Assembly (NCBI GenBank): GCA_023665865.1
Contig: JAMPDC010000001.1
Span: 818,081 to 882,080 of the forward strand
DNA from: Staphylococcus sp.
Lineage (GTDB): Bacteria > Bacteroidota > Bacteroidia > Bacteroidales > Muribaculaceae
DNA: 64,000 bases
Reading direction: 5' to 3'
In this document: one piece after another, positions 26,986 to 35,365 of the stretch
How the letters are laid out: each line of letters begins with the position of its first letter
How positions within the stretch are numbered: the stretch's first letter is position 1
Notes under the pieces: generated by a model
Database searches by the model: none
The model's input: only the letters and a program-made list of their open reading frames with translations
Told to the model about the DNA's origin: nothing
Position numbers and translations under genes: made by a program

Positions 26986-27897
26986 ATGATGGACAGCACA
27001 CGCCTCAAGCAGCTCCTCCGCGAGGCCGGAGCCTACAGGAGCGGCATAGCCCGGGCCGACCGAATCGATCCTCAGGTCGCCGAAGCCTATGACCGCTGGC
27101 TCGCCGATGGACGCCATGCAGCGATGGGCTATCTCGAAAATCATATTGACATCCGCCACGACCCCACTCTTCTTCTCCCCGGAGCAAGGAGCGTGGTCTC
27201 GTGTGCCTTCAACTACTGGTGGGGCCGGCAGACCTCACCGTTGCTGTGGGCCTCATACGCTCTCGGCGATGACTACCACGACATCGTGCGCGACCGCCTG
27301 CAAAGCGTTGCCCGGATTATCACGGAGGAAACCGGAGCGGATTGTCGCGTCTGTGTCGACACAGCTCCCATCCCCGAACGGTACTGGGCCGTCAGGTCGG
27401 GGCTCGGTTTCATAGGGCTCAACCGCCAGCTCATCATCCCCGGAGCCGGCTCCCGCTTCTTCCTCGGTGAAATCGTGACCACACTCGAACTCACCCCCGA
27501 CGAGCCCTGCACACTTGACTGCGGAGGGTGTCGCAGATGTCTCGAAGCCTGTCCGGGAAAAGCCCTGAGCGGGACAGACCTTGATGCAAACCGCTGCCTG
27601 TCATATCTGACCATCGAACACCGTGGCGACTTCCCACCGTCGACACCACGCCTCGGGCGCCACGTCTACGGCTGCGACGTCTGTCAGGACGTCTGCCCCC
27701 ACAATGCCTCCTCACCACTCTCAGAGATCGAGGAATTCCGGCCCCGCCAAGCCATCCTGCAGTTAACCACCGGGTCCATATCAGAGATGACCCAGGAGGA
27801 CTTCTCCCGCATATTCCGCCGCTCCGCCATCAAACGCACCAAGCTCGCCGGCCTCCACCGCAACGCCCGCCGGATAGCTGACGAGCACACCGAATAA
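26986..27897 (+). CDS. queG: Epoxyqueuosine reductase
   Basis: Cobalamin- and Fe-S-dependent enzyme for the last step of queuosine synthesis in tRNA. The product is 303 aa. PIPERYWAVRSGLGFIG, CGGCRRCLEACP and CDVCQDVCP show the substrate region and two 4Fe-4S sites. The start codon may be either of two adjacent ATGs (26986 or 26989). It follows the deacetylase gene by 8 bp. Confidence 0.95.
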   Translation: MMDSTRLKQLLREAGAYRSGIARADRIDPQVAEAYDRWLADGRHAAMGYLENHIDIRHDPTLLLPGARSVVSCAFNYWWGRQTSPLLWASYALGDDYHDIVRDRLQSVARIITEETGADCRVCVDTAPIPERYWAVRSGLGFIGLNRQLIIPGAGSRFFLGEIVTTLELTPDEPCTLDCGGCRRCLEACPGKALSGTDLDANRCLSYLTIEHRGDFPPSTPRLGRHVYGCDVCQDVCPHNASSPLSEIEEFRPRQAILQLTTGSISEMTQEDFSRIFRRSAIKRTKLAGLHRNARRIADEHTE

Positions 27898-27924
27898 ACC
27901 GGAACTACAGTCTACTATACAGCA

Positions 27925-27962
27925 ACAGCCGTAAAGATTTAACTAAAAATCTTTGCGGCTGT
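27925..27962 (+). terminator. Hairpin after queG
   Basis: ACAGCCG-AAAGATTT pairs with AAATCTTT-CGGCTGT with one mismatch. The T-tract is weak, so termination may be partial. Confidence 0.5.
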
Positions 27963-28021
27963 CAGTTATTATTCCTACCTTGTCTGCGACTGAACCGATT
28001 TTCACCTAAACCCAAGGAGAC

Positions 28022-30274
28022 ATGGAAACACTTATATTAATTCTCGTCGTCGTCACTCTCATCATCATTCTGGGCATGAATGGACGTGTGAGGGAGATAC
28101 TCCAACGTTCCGAAAACCTCCAACGGGAAATCACACGTCTGCGTGAGGACCTGAACAGCCATGTCTCATCTACTGACTTCGGGACAAGCACACCTCCGGA
28201 CTACACTCCCACACCTTTCTTCACTGACCCGGGAACTGAAAATGTGGAGGACGAAGCCGATTTATCCGAGCCGGACGATGATCCATGGATTGTCAGCGAG
28301 GAGCTTTTACAGGAAGAAAGCCCGGCGGCAGAGTCTCCGAACCACGACAATACGGATAGGCCCGCTTCACCACGCAACTGGGAAAAACTCATCGGTATCA
28401 ATCTTTTCAGCAAAATCGGTATCCTTGTATTTGTCATCGGTATCGGCTTCTTTGTGAAATATGCCATTGACCAGAACTGGATAAACGAGTTTACCCGCAC
28501 CCTTCTTGCCATGGGAATCGGCGTCTGTCTATGGGGTCTGGCATATCCGCTTAGAGATAAATACCGCAATTTCTCATCTATTCTCGCGGGGGGCGGATTT
28601 GCCATCTGCTTCGTGAGCGTTGCTATCGGCTATCATCTCTATGGAATCTTCGGGTCAACCGCATCATTCATCATCATGATAACGCTCACATCGGTCATGA
28701 CAGCAATCGCCCTGCTGTTTGACCGCATGGAGCTTGCCATAACCGCCATAATAGGAGGATTTGCGGCACCCTTCATCGCATCTGACGGGAGCGGCGCCTT
28801 TATTTCTGTTTTAGCTTACATGGCTATCCTCAACAGTGCGGTCCTCGCCATAAGCATCTATCGTAATTGGTGGATACTTGCCCCGATAGCATGCTGGCTC
28901 ACATATATCATCACTGGAATCGGAATCAGTGTGACAGAGACCTCCCAACACAACGGTTGGTGGCTGGGCGCCATATCCTACTACTTTGTGGTCTTCTCAA
29001 TCCCTCTCATCACGGATATACGCCGCAATATCACACACTCCACTGTGATAGCCGCCTTGATTTCAGCCATACTCCTCAATAACCTCGCCTATCTCTGCTT
29101 CGGGACATGGATTATGGCAGGCATCTCACAAGGCTACAATGCCAAAGGCCTTGTAGCCCTTGCCGGATGCTGTGTGAATCTTGGCATATACTTGAGATAT
29201 TACAAAGACCGTGAGGCTGACCTTATCAACAGCCTGCTGATCACATTCATCTCCGGCATGGCCCTGGCCGCGGTTCTTGTGCAATTCACCTCTGCCGGCG
29301 TAAGGTTTACAGCCACCGGTCTCTACGCGGCCATAATGCTGTGGATGTCGATGCGCACCGGACACCGTATCTATCGGCTGCTGGCCATGCTGACAGGTGT
29401 GCCGCAGACCATAGTCCTACTCGGTGGAGCGGCTCTTGGCGCGGACGATTTTTTCGGTGGAAGAAACGCTATCTGGATCTATCTCGTGAACGGTGCCGCA
29501 TATCTGTGGTGTGTAAGACTAATCCTCGGAGAGACCGACGCTCCGGCCCAATCCTTGCGTAAGACCGGTGTATGGATGCTATGGAGCGGTGCCATCATCA
29601 TCTGCACCGGTTTTGTGGCGCTTTTTGACTACTATCTGCCGCCACAGATTGCCAACGGGACCTCGCTGATAGCCATCGCCTCGGTTGGAATTCTCCTCAC
29701 CTATCCCCCTTTCAACCGCCCGTCGACATTCCTCATCCTCCCCGCAGCGGCTGTCATAGTATTCACGCTCACCCCGCATTTCAATGTAGAGAATCCTCTG
29801 ATGGATATACCGATGATGGTCTCCATCCCTCTCTTCGGCGTCATATATTTCCGTTGTGCCACGGCAGTCTTCATCCACTCGACATCTGACACACGGACGA
29901 TCGGGAAATATATGATCTACTTCAACCTCGCGGCAATCTTATTCATCCTGTCGGCAGTGTTCTCTGTGCTCGATACGACGGGGCTTGTGGTCTACCGGAG
30001 TGCAGCACTCTCCGTCACACTCTCTATCTGTGCGAGTGTGCAGATGATATTCGGTATGCGCTACCATTCAAAACAACTGCGCGTCATAGCGCTCACAGTG
30101 CTTGGGCTCGTGCTTGTCAAACTTGTGGGATATGATCTCTGGAGGATGGTTGCTATCGGACGTATAATAGTGTTTATCCTCCTCGGTGCCATTCTGCTGA
30201 CTATCTCGTTCATGTATCAGAAATTACGCAGATATCTGAGCGACCGGGAAGGGCAATCCCCCTCAAATACTTAA
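28022..30274 (+). CDS. DUF2339 multi-pass membrane protein
   Basis: The 750-aa protein starts with a membrane anchor (residues 3-17), a short coiled coil (REILQRSENLQREITRLRE), an acidic disordered linker (about 60-115) and then some 20 membrane segments opened by the family motif NWEKLIGINLFSKIGI. Function of DUF2339 proteins is unknown. It stands alone; the preceding hairpin suggests its own transcript. Codon use is a little less GC-rich than in flanking genes. Confidence 0.87.
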   Translation: METLILILVVVTLIIILGMNGRVREILQRSENLQREITRLREDLNSHVSSTDFGTSTPPDYTPTPFFTDPGTENVEDEADLSEPDDDPWIVSEELLQEESPAAESPNHDNTDRPASPRNWEKLIGINLFSKIGILVFVIGIGFFVKYAIDQNWINEFTRTLLAMGIGVCLWGLAYPLRDKYRNFSSILAGGGFAICFVSVAIGYHLYGIFGSTASFIIMITLTSVMTAIALLFDRMELAITAIIGGFAAPFIASDGSGAFISVLAYMAILNSAVLAISIYRNWWILAPIACWLTYIITGIGISVTETSQHNGWWLGAISYYFVVFSIPLITDIRRNITHSTVIAALISAILLNNLAYLCFGTWIMAGISQGYNAKGLVALAGCCVNLGIYLRYYKDREADLINSLLITFISGMALAAVLVQFTSAGVRFTATGLYAAIMLWMSMRTGHRIYRLLAMLTGVPQTIVLLGGAALGADDFFGGRNAIWIYLVNGAAYLWCVRLILGETDAPAQSLRKTGVWMLWSGAIIICTGFVALFDYYLPPQIANGTSLIAIASVGILLTYPPFNRPSTFLILPAAAVIVFTLTPHFNVENPLMDIPMMVSIPLFGVIYFRCATAVFIHSTSDTRTIGKYMIYFNLAAILFILSAVFSVLDTTGLVVYRSAALSVTLSICASVQMIFGMRYHSKQLRVIALTVLGLVLVKLVGYDLWRMVAIGRIIVFILLGAILLTISFMYQKLRRYLSDREGQSPSNT

Positions 30275-30306
30275 TACTTTATACTTAACCCTTAATACTT
30301 AGCTAT
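30266..30306. repeat. Short AT-rich direct repeats at a convergent junction
   Basis: TTAATACTT and close variants occur three times between the DUF2339 stop and the TatD stop. The TatD reading frame ends abruptly in this stretch. Confidence 0.4.
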
Positions 30307-30888
30307 TTAATAGCTCTCCATATCCGTCTCGCGCAGGCGGCGGGAAGGGGGTGTGAAGGCAAAGGAGGCGGGATTGTATCTGCGCCCGAAGGATAGGTGG
30401 AATCCGTGGGCAACCAGCTCGGCAGCCAACTGTGGCTTACCTCTGAATCCGTGGATGATCCAGGGTTGGGAGGGGCGCCAGAGTTTTCGCAAGGCGATTA
30501 TTTCCGGAAAGGCTTTGACTATGTGGAGTATCATGGGTTTGCCGAGCGTCTCGCTCAGCATGAAATGTATCCGCAGCAATTCGGTCTGCTCGCAGAGCAC
30601 GGCCTCGCGGTCGCCACGCCCCACGGCGTCGAGCCCACACTCTCCGATGGCCACTACCGACGGCTCCGCGGCGAGAGAATGAAGCAGACGGATGGATTGT
30701 ATGGTCACGTTGCGGAAATTCCAGGGATGTATGCCGACAGAATACAGATAGCCCCGCCTGAGGATGGTGGCGGGGTGGCGGTCAATGCGGCGGGCGAGGA
30801 TGTCGACCGGGTCGAGATTGACTATAGCGTTGCGGCGGAGCGCATGGGTGTGGACGTCAAACATACATGTCGGCAGCTCTGCGGTCAT
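30307..30888 (-). CDS. TatD-family metal-dependent hydrolase, short at the C-terminus
   Basis: Metal-dependent hydrolase of 193 aa. The HxH pair is in FDVHTHAL, the bridging Glu in GECGLDA, further His in MILHIVKAF and IIHGF, and the last Asp in RETD. The frame stops four residues after that Asp, whereas relatives continue for roughly 30-40 residues, so the end looks truncated into an AT-rich repeat. The start at 30888 overlaps the yidD stop by 4 bp and is preferred over long upstream extensions that run through yidD. Confidence 0.85.
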   Translation of the reverse strand: MTAELPTCMFDVHTHALRRNAIVNLDPVDILARRIDRHPATILRRGYLYSVGIHPWNFRNVTIQSIRLLHSLAAEPSVVAIGECGLDAVGRGDREAVLCEQTELLRIHFMLSETLGKPMILHIVKAFPEIIALRKLWRPSQPWIIHGFRGKPQLAAELVAHGFHLSFGRRYNPASFAFTPPSRRLRETDMESY

Positions 30889-31094
30889 GGCACGGGATCG
30901 TAGCCGGAGCCGCCCCAGGGATGGCAGCGGCAGATGCGTTTTATGGCAAGCCATGAGCCACGGATGGCCCCATGCTTGCGGATAGCCTCGATAGCGTAGG
31001 CGCTGCATGTCGGGGTATAGCGACAGGCGGCGGGAAACATCGGCGAGATGCAGAGCTGATAGAAGCGGATGGGGAGTATGAGGAGAAATTTCAA
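30885..31094 (-). CDS. yidD: Membrane protein insertion efficiency factor
   Basis: A 69-aa protein helping YidC-dependent insertion. The family core is [20 protein letters not shown] and [13 protein letters not shown]. It overlaps rnpA upstream by 4 bp and the TatD gene downstream by 4 bp, a tightly coupled trio. Confidence 0.95.
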   Translation of the reverse strand: MKFLLILPIRFYQLCISPMFPAACRYTPTCSAYAIEAIRKHGAIRGSWLAIKRICRCHPWGGSGYDPVP

Positions 31095-31477
31095 GATTCG
31101 AGAGCTTTGGAGATGCGGGAGAGGATACGGACCACAGCTTTCTCGACATCGGCGTAGGCGGAAAGCTCGGTGGGGATATAGATAAACGCTATGTCGAGGG
31201 GAAGATCGCGGGGGATGAGATGGCGGTTGAGGCGGTAGGCCTCGCGGATGCGGCGGCGCATCTGCACGCGGTCTACGGCGTGGCGCAGCTTTTTCTTCGG
31301 TACGGATACAAGAAACTGCGGACAGCGGGCCGACTTGCGCGAGGTGTTGACCGACCAGATGGCTCTCAGAGGGTAGGCCATGATAGACTGAGCAGCGGGA
31401 TTGCTGCGGTCAAAGAGCTGGCCGATGGCAATCTCGCTGCGGAGTTTTTCGATTTTATAAAGTCTCAGTCCAATCAT
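31091..31477 (-). CDS. rnpA: Ribonuclease P protein component
   Basis: Protein subunit that helps the RNase P RNA cut tRNA 5' leaders. The 128-aa product has the conserved basic helix with the RRR motif ([14 protein letters not shown]) and [14 protein letters not shown] before it. Unlike many bacteria, rpmH and dnaA are not next to it; in Bacteroidetes the usual neighbour is hemD, as here. It begins after the hemD terminator. Confidence 0.94.
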   Translation of the reverse strand: MIGLRLYKIEKLRSEIAIGQLFDRSNPAAQSIMAYPLRAIWSVNTSRKSARCPQFLVSVPKKKLRHAVDRVQMRRRIREAYRLNRHLIPRDLPLDIAFIYIPTELSAYADVEKAVVRILSRISKALES

Positions 31478-31528
31478 TAATTAGACATGAATTAGATGAA
31501 TGATGAATGTAAGACAGATGACTCGTAT

Positions 31529-31552
31529 AAAAAAATCCCGGATGTCCGGACA
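31529..31552 (-). terminator. Terminator of hemD
   Basis: On the minus strand TCCGGACATCCGGGA is followed by a run of seven T, between hemD and rnpA. Confidence 0.7.
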
Positions 31553-31557
31553 AATCA

Positions 31558-32301
31558 CTATTTGGCATCTTCCTTGAGGAAGTTTTCAAGAGCGGCCGTC
31601 ATAGACGGAGCCTTGACAGAGGGAGCTTCGAGGTCGAGACGGAGTCCGGCGTTACGGACAGCCTGGGCGGTGGTGGCGCCGAAACAGCCGATGCGGATAT
31701 CCTTCTGCTCAAAGCCGGGGAAATTCTTCAGCAGGGAGTCGATTCCCGCAGGGCTGAAGAAGAGAAGCATGTCATAGTCAAACTTTTCGTCAGGGCCGAA
31801 ATCATTCGACACGGTGCGATACATGACCGCCTTGGTGTAGTTGATTCCGTTTTCGTCAAGGATGCTTGTGTCTTCCTTGTGCACATCAGAGACAATGTAG
31901 AGGAAACGCTCTTTCTTATGCTTGATAAGGTAGGGGAGCATACCCTCGAGTTTGCCTGTCTCGCCATGGAAAATCTTACGCTTGCGATAGACGATGTATT
32001 TCTGTAGATAAAGAGCGATGGATTCTGTCGTGCAGAAATACTTCATTGTGTCGGGTATGGAGATTCGCATCTCCTCACAAAGCCTGAAGAAATGATCAAT
32101 AGCAGTGCGGGCGGTGAAGATAATAGCCGTAAAATCAGAAATAGCTATCTTTGACTGACGAAATTCCTTAGCGGTAAGCCCTTCTACTTTGATAAAGGGT
32201 CGAAACTCGATTTCCACTCCATACTTGTCGGCAATGTCGTAGTAAGGCGATTTCTCGGAAGACGGTTTCGGCTGGGAAACTAATACTTTTTTTACTTTCA
32301 C
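31558..32301 (-). CDS. hemD: Uroporphyrinogen-III synthase
   Basis: Closes hydroxymethylbilane to uroporphyrinogen III for haem, sirohaem or cobalamin. The product is 247 aa. This family is poorly conserved; recognisable parts are KVLVSQPKP at the start, IIFTARTAIDHFF, MYRTV between the two domains, FFSPAGIDSLLK and CFGATTAQAVRNAGL. It lies 12 bp after the DUF4271 gene, the normal Bacteroidetes order. Confidence 0.93.
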   Translation of the reverse strand: MKVKKVLVSQPKPSSEKSPYYDIADKYGVEIEFRPFIKVEGLTAKEFRQSKIAISDFTAIIFTARTAIDHFFRLCEEMRISIPDTMKYFCTTESIALYLQKYIVYRKRKIFHGETGKLEGMLPYLIKHKKERFLYIVSDVHKEDTSILDENGINYTKAVMYRTVSNDFGPDEKFDYDMLLFFSPAGIDSLLKNFPGFEQKDIRIGCFGATTAQAVRNAGLRLDLEAPSVKAPSMTAALENFLKEDAK

Positions 32302-32313
32302 TGTCAGTAGTGC

Positions 32314-33129
32314 TTAGGGTTGTAATTGGCTTAAAAACCCGATAAATCTACAGATAATTACCGGGGGTACAATTTCAAGAGTGCAAAGATACAAAATAAA
32401 ATAAAGCAACGAGCCAAAATTGTCGTAAAAAAGCCTAAAACCCTTGAAAATAAATATCAAACGGGCCAGGACATAGCATGTCGCGCCGATGACAAGCACC
32501 ACTCCCGCCTGCTCGGGATTGAAGAGGACCACGAGCGCCGGGATGGTCAGCGCAAGGCCGAGCAGAGCCTGCGACGCGTTGAATCCCTTCAGCCATTGCC
32601 GCGCCGAGATCTTGTCGGTGAAGACGTAGCCGACCACACGGTAGGCCAGCAGTTGCCAGAGATAGTAAAGGCAGGCGATGAGCATGAGGCCGCCGATGAT
32701 GACATAGGTCGGGAGCGCCCCGCTTGTCATCCCCCCGGCGCTGAGACCGGCGTTGACGATGATCCCCTCGCAGAGACAGGCCAGGAGGACGACCGACACC
32801 TGAATGCCGGTCTCGCTGAAGGTGCGGACGCCGAAGGAGTCGTCGGTATGGCGCACCGACCAGAGATCGTAGGAGAAATTTTTGAGATAGGTGGAATAGT
32901 GCCGGAAATTGTAGGCGAGAAAGAGGAAGACACCTATGAGCATGCAGAGCACACCGGAATCATAGCCCGGGAGCAACTGTCGCTCCGAGGGGCGGATGCC
33001 GGTGGTGTATGGGATCTTCCCGAGCGTCATGGTCGCGGTCTCGGACGCCGATGTGGGCGCCTGGAGCTCGACACAGGAGGCCGGGGCAAAGGGTGCGGGA
33101 AGCGAGTCGGTAGGCTGACCGTAGATCAT
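32314..33129 (-). CDS. DUF4271 membrane protein
   Basis: The 271-aa protein has an N-terminal periplasmic or extracytoplasmic stretch and about seven membrane helices. It is the Bacteroidetes DUF4271 family, recognised by its size, its topology and its fixed place before hemD. Function is unknown. It overlaps the LOG-family gene by 4 bp. Confidence 0.85.
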   Translation of the reverse strand: MIYGQPTDSLPAPFAPASCVELQAPTSASETATMTLGKIPYTTGIRPSERQLLPGYDSGVLCMLIGVFLFLAYNFRHYSTYLKNFSYDLWSVRHTDDSFGVRTFSETGIQVSVVLLACLCEGIIVNAGLSAGGMTSGALPTYVIIGGLMLIACLYYLWQLLAYRVVGYVFTDKISARQWLKGFNASQALLGLALTIPALVVLFNPEQAGVVLVIGATCYVLARLIFIFKGFRLFYDNFGSLLYFILYLCTLEIVPPVIICRFIGFLSQLQP

Positions 33130-33707
33130 CGTTTGAGTTGGGCTAAAATTATTTCCATAGCTTCCTCCGCGGTCCCGACGACGATGGCCGGGATGCGGCC
33201 GCCACGCATGAAGCCTTTCTGCTGCATGGAGCTGAAGAGCGCGACGAGATGGTCGTAGAATCCATTGAGATTCACGATGATAACGGGACCGGTGAAGAGT
33301 CCGAGCTGATTCCAGGTCATGATCTCGGCAAGCTCGTCGAGAGTGCCGATGCCTCCCGGGAGGGCCACTGCCGCGAAACTCATCGAGGCCATGGTCATCT
33401 TACGGTGGTGCATGGAGTCAGTGTCTATGCAACGTGTCAGACGGCTGTGGTTCCACCCTTTTTCCATCATGAAATGGGGGAGGACGCCGACGGCCTCTCC
33501 GCCGGCATCGACTGCGCCATCGATGGCTGCCGCCATCATGCCTCCGGCTCCCCCTCCGCAGACGAGCGGGATGGAAGCACCGGCGAGAAGGGCACCGAAG
33601 CGGCGCGCGAGGTCAAGATATGAGCTGTCGATCTCCGAGGAGGAGGCGCAGTAGACCACCACGCCTTTCCTCATATCATCATTGTTAGTATTGTCTGTCC
33701 GGTTCAT
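33126..33707 (-). CDS. LOG-family protein (TIGR00730)
   Basis: Rossmann-fold protein of 193 aa, related to cytokinin riboside 5'-monophosphate phosphoribohydrolases. VVYCASSSEID, CGGGAGGMMAA and PGGIGTLDELAEIMTWNQLG, the last being the active-site PGGxGTxxE motif. The start may be at 33707 or 11 codons later at 33674 (MRKGVVVY), which fits the family better. It heads the unit LOG-DUF4271-hemD. Confidence 0.92.
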   Translation of the reverse strand: MNRTDNTNNDDMRKGVVVYCASSSEIDSSYLDLARRFGALLAGASIPLVCGGGAGGMMAAAIDGAVDAGGEAVGVLPHFMMEKGWNHSRLTRCIDTDSMHHRKMTMASMSFAAVALPGGIGTLDELAEIMTWNQLGLFTGPVIIVNLNGFYDHLVALFSSMQQKGFMRGGRIPAIVVGTAEEAMEIILAQLKR

Positions 33708-33712
33708 GACTG

Positions 33713-33720
33713 CAAAATTA
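33713..33720 (-). promoter_or_regulatory. -7 element of the LOG-DUF4271-hemD unit
   Basis: TAATTTTG on the minus strand directly before the annotated start. If this is the active element the start at 33674 is more likely, because the transcript would begin near 33706. Confidence 0.4.
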
Positions 33721-33865
33721 GCAATAAAATCCGAGCTAACCGCATGAAGAAATGCCGTCTACCTGACACCATGAAAAAAAATCAAAAAAATTCAACTTCC
33801 CATGCAGTCTTTTACCCTTTTTTCACTCATTATAGTAAATATCACTCATAATTTAACCCAAAACA

Positions 33866-34363
33866 ATGAAAAAAACTTTCACTATGAGACATTTTTCCTT
33901 GCTTTCTCTGGTGTTTGCCATATTTATGGCTTCCTGCAGCAACGAAGATGAGCCTAATTACATGCCAACCGATGTAAATCCAATCATCTGTATTTGTAAG
34001 ACTAATGGTGATTATTGGAATAATGTTCCCGTTATGGTAGATGCAAGCAGAACTATGGTCACTTTCATTCCAGGCACAGATATTGAACCTCCGACGCGGT
34101 TACATGACGATTTTCAAGTTGGAGGTTCAAAAGGCGGCTTGGATGCCTGGACTAAATGGACCTATGACGAATGGAATTCTTATGACGAACCGCCGCATTG
34201 CTTTGATATGATAAACTATGTGATACCCGAAGCACGTGTTGCGGTAATATATGAAACACCTTACAGACTATTTAATTGTCCTGAAAATCTCGAGGAAGCT
34301 CTTAATAAGCTCATTGATGATGGGTTGAAAGATTGCAAACTTGTATATAAATTGGAAGAATAG
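33866..34363 (+). CDS. Small lipoprotein of an unnamed family, copy 1 (AT-rich)
   Basis: A 165-aa product with a lipoprotein signal (MRHFSLLSLVFAIFMASC). The mature part shares with the product of 58133-58690 the stretch KTNGDY-x3-VPVM, a W-T/S-Y-x-E/R block, and a PEARV-x2-IYE motif. I recognise no known domain. The gene is clearly more AT-rich than its neighbours and stands alone between a poorly conserved spacer and a perfect hairpin terminator, which suggests a separate origin or recent arrival. Confidence 0.8.
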   Translation: MKKTFTMRHFSLLSLVFAIFMASCSNEDEPNYMPTDVNPIICICKTNGDYWNNVPVMVDASRTMVTFIPGTDIEPPTRLHDDFQVGGSKGGLDAWTKWTYDEWNSYDEPPHCFDMINYVIPEARVAVIYETPYRLFNCPENLEEALNKLIDDGLKDCKLVYKLEE

Positions 34364-34368
34364 AGTTT

Positions 34369-34396
34369 GAGAGTCGTACATCAATGTACGACTCTC
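34369..34396. terminator. Perfect 13-bp hairpin after lipoprotein copy 1
   Basis: GAGAGTCGTACAT-CA-ATGTACGACTCTC. The T-tract is short, but the location between converging genes fits a bidirectional terminator. Confidence 0.75.
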
Positions 34397-34400
34397 ATAT

Positions 34401-34880
34401 TTATCCATACGGGTTGCGGACGAAGGGGCCGCGGGCGGAGTGGAGGGCTGAGCGGATGGCGTCTCTGCTCCGTTCGCCACGGGTGGCGAAACGGGCGGCA
34501 GAGGCTGCGCCGGCATCGCCGCAGGCAAGAAGGGCACTCTCCATGACGAGCATGGCAAGCAGTTGCTCGAAATTGCGGCGCAAGAGGCTGAGCGAGCCTC
34601 CCGACAGCCCTGAATGGAAACGGAGATTGACAGTGAATAGTTCAGGTAAGGGCGCCGAGGGGTCATCGTCGCCAAAATCACAGGTCTCGACGACCGGCAG
34701 CAGCTCCAGCATTGCCGATGCAAAGGCATTGCGGACAAGGATGGCCACAGCCTCCGGGCGCTCGCGGTCGAGCAGCGGCGCCAGGAGTGGGCGGAGGTCG
34801 GGCGAGGCTGTCAGCACCTCGTAGGCGGCGAGAGCATGGACGGTCTCAAGGATGCGGGCAGAGGAAAGAGAGATTGTCAT
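34401..34880 (-). CDS. Uncharacterised protein of the phage-like head cassette
   Basis: A 159-aa, mostly helical protein with a central acidic segment (DFGDDDPSAP) and no signal peptide. I do not recognise the family. It overlaps the preceding gene by 4 bp (ATGA), so it belongs to the same transcript as the portal-like gene. Position suggests a head-completion or connector protein, but this rests only on context. An opposite-strand frame of similar size is rich in Arg/Ser and judged a shadow. Confidence 0.55.
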   Translation of the reverse strand: MTISLSSARILETVHALAAYEVLTASPDLRPLLAPLLDRERPEAVAILVRNAFASAMLELLPVVETCDFGDDDPSAPLPELFTVNLRFHSGLSGGSLSLLRRNFEQLLAMLVMESALLACGDAGAASAARFATRGERSRDAIRSALHSARGPFVRNPYG

Positions 34881-35284
34881 GGCATGATGAGTGATTTTGT
34901 GGCAGAGTCGAAATAGCGGCGGGCGATTGACGACGCTGTCGAGGGTGAAATGAAGAACTGCGAGGCATGCCCGTCGGCAAGGACACTGGCGAGGGCCTCG
35001 CCGAGGCTCACTCCGCGCTTCTCCATGATGCGCGAGGCGCGGGCGTTGAGCTCGGTCCAGAGGAGCAGGCGGCGGTCGCGCCGCAGATTGAGACGTCCAT
35101 GGCGGAGGACGCGGAGCATGCGCAGGGCGTAGTCGAAGGTGCAGTAGTAGGCCGGAGCCGGCGAGAGAGCTGCACGGGCGGCCACAGTCTCGATGTCGAG
35201 AGGCTGACCGGCGGGGAGGTTGTCGACGATAGTTTTCACGGCGGCGAGAAAGTGGCGGTTTCTCACATTAATCAGAGTAAACAT
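34877..35284 (-). CDS. Small uncharacterised protein of the phage-like head cassette
   Basis: A 135-aa basic helical protein. The pattern ending in HASQFFISPSTASSIARR resembles small proteins of Bacteroidetes phage and phage-derived loci that carry a (S/A)xFF(I/V)(S/T)P motif, as I recall it; the role is unknown. It follows the portal-like gene by 81 bp, in which a separate -7 element is visible, and overlaps the next gene by 4 bp. Confidence 0.55.
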   Translation of the reverse strand: MFTLINVRNRHFLAAVKTIVDNLPAGQPLDIETVAARAALSPAPAYYCTFDYALRMLRVLRHGRLNLRRDRRLLLWTELNARASRIMEKRGVSLGEALASVLADGHASQFFISPSTASSIARRYFDSATKSLIMP

Positions 35285-35329
35285 TTTTTCGTATATTAAA
35301 ATGGTTATTTATGTAGGTTTTGTATTGGC

Positions 35330-35337
35330 AAATATAC
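35330..35337 (-). promoter_or_regulatory. Candidate internal -7 element in the phage-like cassette
   Basis: TATATTTG on the minus strand, 46 bp before the 135-aa gene. It would let the two last genes be expressed even though the portal frame is broken. The -33 match is poor. Confidence 0.3.
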
Positions 35338-35365
35338 AACAGACCTATGGCAAAATTCCGACACA

